This document shows, one piece after another, positions 20,753-31,600 of a stretch of DNA of 64,000 nt (positions are counted from its first letter, which is position 1; every line of letters begins with the position of its first letter). The notes beneath the pieces were generated by a model, which ran no database searches, was not told where the DNA came from, and saw nothing but the letters and a program-made list of their open reading frames with translations. This stretch comes from Nicotiana tabacum (Eukaryota > Streptophyta > Magnoliopsida > Solanales > Solanaceae): assembly GCF_000715075.1 (NCBI RefSeq), contig NC_134096.1, forward strand, positions 69,817,026 to 69,881,025. Reading direction: 5' to 3'. The position numbers were made by a program, and so were the translations under genes.

Positions 20753-21341
20753 TGTAATATGGCTAATATTTTGGTTAATGGAGTCCATCTCACATAAGTA
20801 TAAGCATATTTGCAAAATGTAGATTTTGTTGGCAATATGCTTTACGACACAAAAATATTGCATTGTGTTGTGGATATCATTTGCCCAAGTTGTATCTTTT
20901 CTTTTACAGCTAAGAGGCCAAGACTCTTTTGCCTACAAAAGAAAAGATATTAGTTCATTTTAAACACACCAACAAGACTTGAGTTTTCATTTCTTATTTC
21001 TTTTCCTCCTTTATTAAGAGTGTTTTGTATGAGAGTTGAGTATTGGGAAACACTTGTGTGAATCCTTTTTTTGGAGTGAAATTATGAGGTTATTCTCTCG
21101 GGGGTATTTGAGATTAATTAGAGTATTTACTCTAGTTTTGTACTATCTTTTGTACTCTTATTGATATAGTGAAATTGATCATCTCCACTTGTGGACGTAA
21201 GTCACTCTGAGCGAACCACGTTAAATTGGTGTCTTCTTTATCTACTTTAATTGATATTATTATCAACTTGCATTATTTTTTTTATTGTCATTATAAAATT
21301 GTTTGGCTAAATTCTGTACTATCCAGGTTTCGATCCTAACA
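20753..21341 (+). repeat. 3' LTR of the Copia element
   Basis: A 589-bp LTR matching 18786-19382 throughout with many substitutions and small indels. It begins TGTAATATGGC after the purine tract and ends GATCCTAACA. Confidence 0.9.
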
Positions 21342-21417
21342 CCTTGGATACAGAAGGAACAGAGTGAGCTCTTCGAAAATTCCATTTTCTTTTTGGGAGC
21401 TTTCATTATGGTGTAAA
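21342..21417. repeat. Direct repeat of about 95 bp, right copy (split by the Copia element)
   Basis: It begins with the right TSD (CCTTG), then GATACAGAAGGAACAGAGTG and the same downstream words as the left copy at 18380-18474. The first part of this copy lies on the other side of the element (18768-18785). Confidence 0.85.
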
Positions 21418-21544
21418 CTGTAAAGTATTATATTTCACTTGCTTCAGTTTATAGGGCTTAATTTTCTTTTTAATTCATTTAAAATTGAGTATCGTATTTA
21501 TGCTTTAGAGGGTTTATTGGAAATAACATTTCTATTTCCATAAG

Positions 21545-21625
21545 ATAGGGGTAAGATTTGCGTACACATTATCCTCTCTAGATCTCACTATGTGGGATTA
21601 TACTACGTATGTTGTTGTTTGTAAA
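21545..21625 (+). mobile_element. TS SINE 3' fragment
   Basis: Words GATAGGGGTAAGATTTGCGT, ATTATCCTCTCTAGATCTCAC and GTGGGATTATACTACGT followed by TTGTTG match the 3' end of TS SINEs. The tRNA-like half is absent. Confidence 0.75.
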
Positions 21626-21900
21626 AAGGAGTAATATTTTTTTAAATTTAATAAAAAAAATTAACTTAAACTTTTTACGAGAAGACTTGATATCCACCTA
21701 ATGTTATAACATATTTAAGATCGTAAATTCTAAAGTCAAACAATCACATATATAACACGTTTAGAACCATGCTGTCAATTTTTTTTAATCTTTTCTAAAT
21801 CTCATTGTCTAATAAAATAAGTTCACATAAATTAAAATGAATGAAATACATTGTCTCTTCCAAACATTATTTTCTTATTTGTTCGTTTAAGTAAGAATTA

Positions 21901-22155
21901 TACTACCTCCGTTCTAGTTTATGTGAACCTATTTCCTTTTTGGTCTGTTCCAAAAAGAATTACGTACCAATTTCTAAATTTGGAAATAATTTTTCTTAAA
22001 CTTACAATTCTACCCTTAATGAGAATCTTTTATAATCACACAAATACTCTGGGCCCCTTTTTGAATTGTTTAAGACCACAAATTCTAAAAGTCTTCATTT
22101 TTTCTTAAACTCCGTGCCTAATCAAACATGTTCACATAAATTGAAACGGAGGGAG
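21901..22155. mobile_element. Stowaway-like MITE, nearly complete
   Basis: Left end CTACCTCCGTTCTAGTTTAT, right end AAATTGAAACGGAGGGAGTA. The interior has TTTCTAAATTTGGAAATAAT, TACAATTCTACCCTTAATG and GGCCCCTTTTTGAATTG. It lies about 0.5 kb upstream of the TNL start. A related degenerate MITE sequence precedes it (21640-21850) and another follows (22160-22360). Confidence 0.85.
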
Positions 22156-22512
22156 TATTTTTTATTAATTTGAAAATAATTTAACGTGATGAACTTCTCG
22201 TTTTATCCTTAATTATAAGCTTATCACCACAAATGTTATTACATGCTTAAAATCACAAGTTAAAGATCTTACAACAAATAAATATTATATGTGGTGTATA
22301 TGTAAGATCATAAATTTAAAATATTTTTATTAATTACTTTCTTCAATTTCAGTTAATTACGACACATAAATTGACAGCCAAGCAAAATTATTTTTTTATA
22401 CATGATAGGAGTATTTGTTTGTGATTTCGCAAAAATTGGTAAAGCAAGCTATTAATCGAAAAATAAACAGCAGGACAAAAGACTAAAATATGAGGCAAGC
22501 AGTTCTTTCTCC

Positions 22513-22520
22513 TATATAAT
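22513..22520 (+). promoter_or_regulatory. Candidate TATA box of the TNL gene
   Basis: TATATAAT lies about 130 bp upstream of the start codon in the only MITE-free stretch before the gene. Between it and the ATG the words AATTCCTTTT and CCTTTACAAT occur twice (about 22572 and 22626), so part of the leader is duplicated. Confidence 0.5.
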
Positions 22521-22644
22521 GATATAGACACAACGTAACCTCTAAGGAGGGCAAAAGGCAAGTAGCAAAATAATTCCTTTTCCTTTACAATAATATAAAC
22601 GTAGCTTTCTGATGCAAGCAGTCTAAATTCCTTTTTCCTTTACA

Positions 22645-25600
22645 ATGAGCACAGAAGACAGTAATGTGTCTTCTTCTTATCAGACGACGACTGATACTGA
22701 AACAAGTAGTCGTCGTCAATGGTCATATGACGTTTTCTTGAGTTTTAGGGGTGAAGATACTCGAAAGAGTTTTGTTGATCACCTCTACACCACTTTGCAT
22801 GAAAAGGGGATTCATGCATTTCGAGACGACATAGAGTTACGGAGGGGAAAATTCATTTCCCCTGAACTCCTTAACGCAATTGAAAAGTCTAGGTTTGCAG
22901 TTGTCATTTTCTCAAAAAACTATGCCAATTCCTCCTGGTGTTTGGAGGAATTGAGGAAGATTGTTGATTGCACAAAGCATAGAGGGCAAACGCTGATGCC
23001 TGTCTTCTACGGAGTAGATCCTTCGGTAGTAAGAAAACAGAAGGGGAGTTATTTAGAAGCCTTTGCAGAACATGAAAAGAATTTCGAGGAAAAGAAGATC
23101 AAAGAATGGAGGGATGCTTTGAAGGAGGCAGCTAACATCTCTGGTTATGACGTCCAACACATGGAAGATGGGTAAGCAGCAATCTAACTCTTTAACTTAA
23201 ATTTTTTATTTTAGCCACACAAATATTATTACTTAAAATTAAATCATAAATTTCAAAAAAAATTACTCCCTCCGTTGATTTAGTTCATTTTTATTCTGTT
23301 GCACATTTTTTAACTTTCATTTAACCATTTAACGCTTTTATAGAAAGTTAAGTTTCTTTTTCTTTTAAAAACAAAAAGTTAAAGTTGGTCTTTGGGCGAC
23401 ACTGGATGCATTTACATTATTACTCCATCCTTTCGTTCCACTTTATTTGAGATGGCTCCAAAATTTTAAAAAGAAATTAAAGAAAGATATTTAAACCTTG
23501 TATCATTCAGTTTAGAACGTCTAATAAGGAGATATTGCCAAACAAAGTACAATTAATGAAGCAGTATTTTTCTCTTCTACAATTTGGCAAATAATTTAAT
23601 TCGATTCTAAATATACTCTATTACTCCATTTGTTTTCTGAGTATCGTTGTTCTAAACCAGTTAGAATATTTATTGGGCTATAAAAGCTTATCATAATAAA
23701 ATGAGAAGCTCGATTTAAATTGTTTTTAAATTTATAAAGACAATACTTTTTAAATAGACTATATGAAGTAAACAATTCATTCTTTTCGGAAGGGAGTGCT
23801 ACTAGTTTCTTCTAATGCCAAAATTTTAGGAGATGATATTTAAGGTTTGACATACTTAATAACAATATCTATCAGTTTATCTATAATTTAGGTAGTTTTT
23901 TTTATTATTATTTTAAGATAAATTCCATTTTTTATCATGGTATAAGAGTATCGTTCATGTTATTCTATTTTTTGATGTTGGACCCCTATGTTATGTTATC
24001 CACCCTCTATTTAGAAAGCTTGGGCATGCCGAAGGAGAGGATGTAAACTATGAAGTGTCCCATCGGTTGAAGGATGTTTTGGGCAATTCTCACATATGCG
24101 ATAATATTTGAGATTGAATTAGACCTAAAATCTATTCTCGAGGAACAACCACTATATTTAACTAATTTTGCGTTTGGCCATAAGAATTATAAAATTCCAA
24201 AAAAAAAAAAAAAAAAAATTTAAGTGAAAATAATATTTGAAAATCAGAGTTGTGTTTGGACATAAATATAATTTTGGGTTGTTTTTGAAGTTTTGTGAGT
24301 AATCTGAGCGAAAATTTTGAAAAATATTTTGGGTTGTTTTTGAAGTTTTGTGAGTAATCTGAGCGAAAATTTTGAAAAATAGCTTTTTGGAGTTTTTCAA
24401 AATTTCGAAAAATTTCAAAATGCTTCTTCAGGTGAAAATTGAAAATTTTATAAATAAACGCTGATTTCAGAAAAAATTAAAAATTTTTTGAAAAAAGAAA
24501 AAAATTTGTTATGTCCAAATGGGCTCGTGTTTCAATGTTATTTGCTTTATATCCCTTTTGCTAACTTCATTTCTTACATATTATTATTTCACTAAAAAAA
24601 TAAAGGTGATTGTTACCTAACATTTTAAACTTTTAAATTAGCTAATGACACAAGTCAATATCGTATTAGAGTAAGACTACACATCTCCGTGCAACGAAGT
24701 TTCAGATTTTCGTATTAGGTTTGATGTTGGATTAGACTCGGAATCTATAATTTTAACATAGTATTAGAATAAAACAAATTTTTACCTTACTAACTCTAAC
24801 TTTTAGGTTGAGTTAGGTACTCAAAAACCAATTAGTATTGTTGCTTTTACCATCAAAAGGGCTGAAATCTATTTTAGCCTTCTCAACTATGTCCATTAGC
24901 ACCTCATTTGTCTTATTCTTCAAATTAATTACTGTTGTTTCTTTTATTTGGGGTATCTTTATTACTTTTGTGGCAATACTTTTCCTTTAATTTCTTTCTA
25001 TGATATTTGCATCATAACTTTTCGTATTTTTTTTTTTAAATTGGTTTTGAAAATATTTTTCTTGAACCAATTGTTTATCACAAATAGTCTCTCTACCTTT
25101 CACAAGATAGGAGTAGGGGTGTACATCGGTACATAGATCGGGTTGGTTCGAATTTTTTAATTACCAAACCTAATTGATGGTGTCGAGATTTTAAATCTAT
25201 AAACCAAATCAAACCAACAAAGTTGAGTTTTTCAATCTCGATTTTTTTATTTATTTTTGGTTTTCGGGGTTTTTTCGATAAAGTCTTTATATCACAATAT
25301 ATATATAACTTGTGCTCAAAATATTTCTTTAATCCTAGTAGGATACAACTATATAGTGTATTTTTTAAGAAAATAACACAATAATATGAGATAAGTCATA
25401 GCATTGTACTAAAATATTCAATAACAAAGATATAATAAAATCGTATAAAATAAATATTGCTAATTAACAATCTATAATAAAAATGAATATAATTTAAAAT
25501 TACTATATAAGTCACCTTAAAATAAGTACATCTAATAAGTACTATTAATTACATACTAAGCACTAAAAAAAAAGATAAACTAAGTCATGCATTTTTAGTA

Positions 25601-28600
25601 TAAACCAATGCAAAACTAAAAATAGAGATCCAACACTATTGTCATTTCTATTGTTGAATTGAATTTATTTGTCATGACCCAATTTCTAATAAAGTCGTAA
25701 TCGACACTCGGTGACTTAACTTGACCGAGCGAACCATCTTGGCTTCTCTATTCTGTTGTATTTCTGTTATGCAATGCATCTCAACACAATTCGATATGAT
25801 TTAAAGTAAAAACTTTTCTAAATCTTCAAATGAAATAATATTCTGAAAAGAAATTCATTCTATTATCTTGAATACATTAAAAATAAATGTTATGCAAAGT
25901 GGACACCCATGACTCTGTTTAGACTCTATCTATGAAACCTGTAAAAAGTATTGAAATAATAAGATAAAATTCTAGAATCAACGAACTCCACGAACTAAAA
26001 TGGAGCTCACCAAATCTTCCGGTAATGGGAGGAGAATATCCTAGCTCGTAACCTGCTTATCTACAAAATTTGTGCCTACATTTACATAGGTCAATGTAGG
26101 TTCCCATGAAGAGAACGTCAGTATACCACGACAATACTCAATAACTAAAGCAATCCTCCCACTAAAGCTGGAACAAGACTCTGAAAGAAGTATGTATACA
26201 TGATATAAGAAAATTCTAAAAGCTTTTGATGAAGAGTTGAAACAAACAACTCATATATCTAGTATAAAGTTATTCTTTATGTCATTCACAAAAATTCTCT
26301 TCTTTTCTCTATAGATATATAAGCTCTCTTGAAACAATCTTTGTAAATTTTCCAACGCATTTTCTTTTCTTTTCTTTTCTGGGGAGTTACATTTATTCTG
26401 ACATTCTTTCTGATTCTGAAAATGTCACCATATGATCGGTATGGTGGACGATCCTCCCACTAAAGCTAGAACGAGACTCTGAAAGAAGTATGTATGCATG
26501 ATATAAGAAAATGATGAAGAGTTGAAACAAACAACTCATATATCTAGTATAAAGTTTTTCTTTATGTAATTCACAAAAATTCTCTTCTTTTCTCTATAGA
26601 TATATAAACTTTCTTGAAACAATCTTTGTAAATTTTCCAACGCATTTTCTTTTCTATTCTTTTCCGGGGAGTTCCATTGATTCTAACATTCTTTCTGATT
26701 CTGATCTTGATTCTGAAAATGTCACCATATGATCGGTATGGTGGACGATCCCAGTCTGATTGCTTGGACCCCATTCCTGTGGTGCCTCACAGTTCAAGGT
26801 TCTAGCATGCTCACGTTCTTGTGCCTTACCAGGGCACTTCTATCATAGTTTCCGAATCAACGGTATGCTAATCTCCTACTCTGGCACGAGTAGTTTCGGG
26901 GTAACATAAACTATTAGAGGCTATGAACCCTTCTCATAGATCTAAGAAAACTCCCAAAATATTCTTCTGAGTAATTCTTGTGTCACAAAATTTAAAACAA
27001 TAATATATCTTCATAGTTCTTATCAAAACAATTCCATAAAATCATGTAAAAGAAATTTTCAATAGTCTATACATAAAAGAAACATATGCAAGTCATGAAT
27101 GCAAGAGACATGATTTATGGAACAACAGACTATTCTTGAGTTATTAACCATGATAATCATCAAAGATCTTTTCTACAATTCTAATGGATAATGTGAGTCC
27201 ACTCATTCCATTCAGAGCCCACATTAACACCCTATATAGTCTAACAATAACTTATGTCATGATATTTGTTAGAAGACAACTTTAGTAAAAGCATTGTCTC
27301 TACTTACCTTGATTCCTTGCTTTTGAATACTTTCGTTTGCTCCAATCCAATTAGTTCAACTCACCAAACAAATCTATACATAGTTAATTTAAAGATCAAT
27401 ACTAGAAGTTTCAAGATTTCTAAAATATAGAAACCCTAGGTTTGATTCTTCTCTCTTTCTAGGGTTCATCAATAATCCAAGTTCTTGTAGTAGTTTATAG
27501 GAACAAATATCAACCATAAACCTCTCTAACAATCGTGGTTGAAAGTGGTTACGAGACATTCCTTGAATCGCGAAACCCTAGGTTAGTGGAGAGACCCTGT
27601 TCTTGAGTTCTTGTTCAGAATCTAGCGATTTTGAGATGAAATATTATTAGAATTGATGTTTGAAAGTAGTATTCTAATGTTAATCGCATTGAAAACTCAC
27701 CTTAGGTAGTATGAGAATCCTTGGATGACTTGAGGATGAGAGGGGAGGTTTAATCTTTAAAGAATGAGGCTATTTTCTCTCTCTCTCTCCATCCCTTTTA
27801 TTTCAGTTTCACGCCTTCGGCGTCACGGTCCACGCCCAGCCCCATCCAAAATACCCCAACTAAAATTACTTTTGATTTTGGCATTTGGATTCGCGCCTGG
27901 CGCACCCCTGGGCGCCCAAAACGTGACCCATTTTTCTGACATGATAGTCTTTAGTAAAATGCCTATAACATTTTATAGGAACATCGAAATGAAGAACGGT
28001 TTGAAGTATTAGAAACTAGACCTCAAGGATTTCTTTTTATATGTAGCTCAAATCTCAATTCATTATATAATGATAGATATGCTCATTGAAATTAGTTCAT
28101 ATGCGGCTAAGGTCATTTTCATCCCTTAAACAACTCCAATGGATTCCAATTTACTCATCTCCTCTTATAGCCATCTATTCAACCTTTTAAACATAAGATT
28201 TATGTATTTATGCCTTCATAACTTTTTAAACATATTTGTGTCCCACTTAGAGCTTGAGCAAGAACATTATACTTAGCAAAAGTTTTTTTGGGGGGGGGGG
28301 CTTTACATTATTTTGTTAGCATTAGTATTGATTTGAATTTTATTTGAATTACTATATTTATGAGCTATAAAATTTATTGGACAATTCAAGAATGTTAAGT
28401 CCAAGCTTGAAATAATATATTAAAAGATAAAATCGTGAATTTTTTTAAGAAATATTTATAAATTACATTACAATAAAAATTTATATGCATAAAATATTTT
28501 TAAAAATTATATAAATGTAATGTTGGGTTGGTTTGATTTCAGTCAGACTTTTTAAAGGTAAAACCAAACCTAATCAATTATGATCGTATTTGTTTCCCAT

Positions 28601-31600
28601 TACTAAACCAAATCAAACCTAACCATGTCGGATTTTTTCCTGGTTTGACTCGGATTCAGTTTGGTACGATTTACCGATATTTTTTGTACACCCCTGGGTA
28701 GGGGTAAGGTCTGCGTAACCCTCTCAAGACCCCACATGCGAGATTTCACTTTCTTGCATTTATCACTGCAAAACTCTTACTCTTGTGACATAGTTGGGTA
28801 GCTTCATGACAAATTTGATGTTACTTCTCACAAAGTATATTAACTCTATCCACCAAGGTTAGAATAGATGAGATGAATCATCTAGTATTTTTTATCTCTG
28901 TTGGGAATTGAAAGTGAGGTTTTATAGTTCTAACCCATTTTATTGACAACTAGGCCGCACCCTTGCATAATCAAGCTTGCGCAGGGTTTATATTTTTTAC
29001 TAGTTTAATTTTGGCCCCAACACATCCCTAGAATTTCTTAATACCATACAATCCCCAAATTAAAGTAGTGCCAAATAGCTAGGTTAATCGAAGTTTCAGT
29101 GAATAATAATAATAATAACTGTCATTAGTATTAGCATGATAACGTTGTTTATTCCAAACTTAAACGTGAAATTTCACTGTCTATCTCCTACTTTAATTTA
29201 GGCATGAGTCGAGGTGCATGAGACAAATTGCAGTTGCAATTTTGAACAAGTTGGGCCATGTACGACCTAAAATTGCAGACAATCTAGTCGGGATCGAGCC
29301 CCAAGTACAAAACTTAATATCTCTGCTGAATACAAATTCTGAGACTGATGTTCGCATAATTGGGATATGGGGTATGGGCGGCATCGGCAAATCAACCATA
29401 GCACGAGCTGTTTTTGATCAACTTCAAGAAATGTTTGAAGGTGGCTGCTTTCTTGATAACGTTAGAGAAGCTGCATCAAAATTTGGACTGCAAGCTTTGG
29501 CTGAAAAATTGCTTTCCGAGACATTAAAAGAGACCAAAGACAATCTTTACAGCAGCACCAACTTACTGATGAACAGGTTGAGCTATAAAAAAGTGATGAT
29601 CGTTCTGGACGACGTGGATCAAGATGAACAGATAGAAAACCTGATAGCTGGAGGGCACAAAGGGTTCGGAGCTGGTAGTAGAATAATTATCACAACAAGA
29701 AACAAGCAATTGCTATCTTCTTGTGGAGTGGACCAAGTTTATGAAGTTAGCCTATTAGGAACTAATGAGGCTTTGATGCTCTTCAACAGGTTCGCCTTCA
29801 AGGAAGCTCAACCGCATGATCATTTCATGGAACTAGCGTTACGAGTGGTGAAATGTGCTTGGGGACTCCCCTTGGCCCTCAAAGTTTTGGGATGTTTTTT
29901 GCACAAAAGAGAAAAAGAAGAATGGGAGAGCGAGTTGACGAGGTTGGAAGGTATTCCTCATGATGATGTGATAGGGAAACTTAAGTTAAGCATTGATGCA
30001 TTGAATGATTTAGACAAGCAGATATTGCTTGATATTGCTTGTTTCTTTAAGGGGAAACGAAGAGAACCTGTGATCAAGAAATTCCATGCTTTCGGTTTCA
30101 AACCTGAAATTGGAATACCAGTGCTTGTTCAAAGATCTTTGTTATCTATATCTGATGATGACAGATTTCAGATGCATGATTTAGTTCAAGAAACCGCTTG
30201 GTACATGGTTCGCCAGGGACAAATTAAAGAGAAATACAGCAGGTTGTGGATTCCTGACGATATATGTGATGTTATGTCAAAGAAATCGGTAAGTTTGGCT
30301 ACCTAATAGCACCTTACTCACTAGTACATGATATATTGAACTGCTGCATAATTTATACTAGTACAATTTCAGGTAACAGTGTGTTACTTTCTAACTTTTA
30401 ACAGCAGCATATACAGAGTCCTTCACATATAACGGCTACATTATTACTCTTATATGATATGCAGGGTACAGAAGCGATTCAGGCAATAATATTGACTTAC
30501 CCACAAAAAGAGAAATTGAACTTATCATCACAGGCATTAAAAGGTATGGAAAATCTACGTCTGCTCAAAATCCGCAATGCCTACTTCAATAGAGGTCCAA
30601 GTTATCTTCCGAATGGGTTACAATGGCTCAATTGGCACAAGTTTCCCTCAACCTCTCTTCCACAAGACTTTGAGGGAGAAAAGCTTGTCGGACTTAAGCT
30701 AAGTCGTGGCCAAATTTTGCAACTATGGCCAGAACCTAAGGTACCCTTTGCCATCTAAAACATTGTTTTTTGCTGAAGATTTTTCAGTTTTTTTCTTTGT
30801 TACAGTAGGGAGCATAGCTTAATACTGTACAAACTAAACTCTTTACCCTATCATAACTGTATTGAGGATTTTATTGCATACTTTAGATAGAAAGTACTGC
30901 TTCTCTTACAATGCGATTTCATATATAAGGTTTCGTTTCTATCGGTACTGTACCAATTATTTGACTAGCAATTTTCTTAATTAATTAAAGTGAGTTTTTG
31001 GTAAATTTAATCATTCATATGTTTCATCAAAGAAACCTCAAATTAACAGCAAATCAAACAAAGCTAGTTGGCTTTAAAACTAGATAAGGTAGATTACAAA
31101 ACAACAACAAAAATCTTTTCATTGTTTCTCACTCTCTTTGGTTTTTGACTTAATCAGAACCTTGAGCAGTTGAAGTATTTGAACCTCAGCTACTCCAATG
31201 GGCTAATTAACAGTCCAGATTTCAGCATGATGCCAAATCTTGAAAAGTTGAATCTTAGCAACTGTAAAAACTTGGTAGTAGTTCATGAGTCAATTGGAAC
31301 ACTTCAAAGGCTTAAATACTTGAATATGTCTCACTGCTCAAAGCTCAGTCGTCTTCCGAATACCATTCACCTTGAATCTTTGGAAATTTTTCTTCTTTGG
31401 GACTGCACCAAACTTGAAAATTTTCCTCAAGTTATTGGCTTAATGCCAAATCTTTCAGAACTTCACTTGGAAGGGACTGCTATTAAAGAGCTACCCGACT
31501 CCCTGATAAATATCAGTGGCCTTGTGTCCATAAACCTCAGCAATTGCAAATGCCTGGAAAATATAACCTACAGCATCTGCGGTTTGAGATGTCTCCGTAG

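Larger units (their letters stand above)
18786..21341 (+). mobile_element. Internally deleted Copia LTR retrotransposon
   Basis: LTRs at 18786-19382 and 20753-21341 begin TGTAATATG and end TAACA. A near-perfect TSD flanks them (CTTTG left, CCTTG right). A primer-binding site complementary to initiator tRNA-Met follows the 5' LTR (TTGGTATCATAATCGG, degenerate), and a purine tract (CCAATGTGAAGATT) precedes the 3' LTR. Between them only gag and protease remain; integrase, reverse transcriptase and RNase H are missing. Frames are broken and the LTRs have diverged, so it is an old, dead Tto1/Tnt1-like copy. Confidence 0.92.
25114..28696. mobile_element. Non-autonomous hAT-like element in intron 1
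   Basis: Terminal inverted repeats are TAGGGGTGTACATCGG on the left and CAGGGGTGTACAAAAAATAT (minus strand) on the right. Subterminal regions are rich in AACCAAATCAAACC-type words in opposite orientation. The 8-bp TSD has two transitions (GATAGGAG / GGTAGGGG), which fits hAT. Without the solo LTR inside, the element is only about 0.94 kb and has no transposase. Confidence 0.78.
25073..28757 (+). mobile_element. TS SINE fragment split by a hAT-like element
   Basis: The left part (25073-25113, AGTCTCTCTACCTTTCACAA then GATAGGAG) and the right part (28697-28757, GGTAGGGG then TAAGGTCTGCGTAAC and AAGACCCCACATG) together give a normal stretch of TS SINE. The 8 bases GATAGGAG and GGTAGGGG are the duplicated target of the inserted element. 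Confidence 0.82.
23172..29201 (+). other. TNL intron 1 (6.0 kb), loaded with transposons
   Basis: The donor GGTAAGC at 23172 joins the acceptor TTTAATTTAG at 29201 and completes a Gly codon (GG plus G), linking the TIR exon to the NB-ARC exon. Contents in order: MITE remnants (23262-23300 and about 23425-23800), a GCGTTTGG-type MITE (24167-24531), a TS SINE split by a hAT-like element (25114-28696) that holds a solo LTR (25670-28307), and about 400 bp of unassigned AT-rich DNA before the acceptor. Nothing in it reads as an extra exon. Confidence 0.88.

Noticed and set aside
24158..24418. 86-codon minus-strand frame rich in Phe, Lys and Asn
   Set aside because: It translates the 55-bp duplication and A-runs of a MITE.
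27764..28012. 82-codon frame in TNL intron 1 with SINE-like words
   Set aside because: It lies inside the solo LTR and has no domain; its start is a CT-microsatellite.
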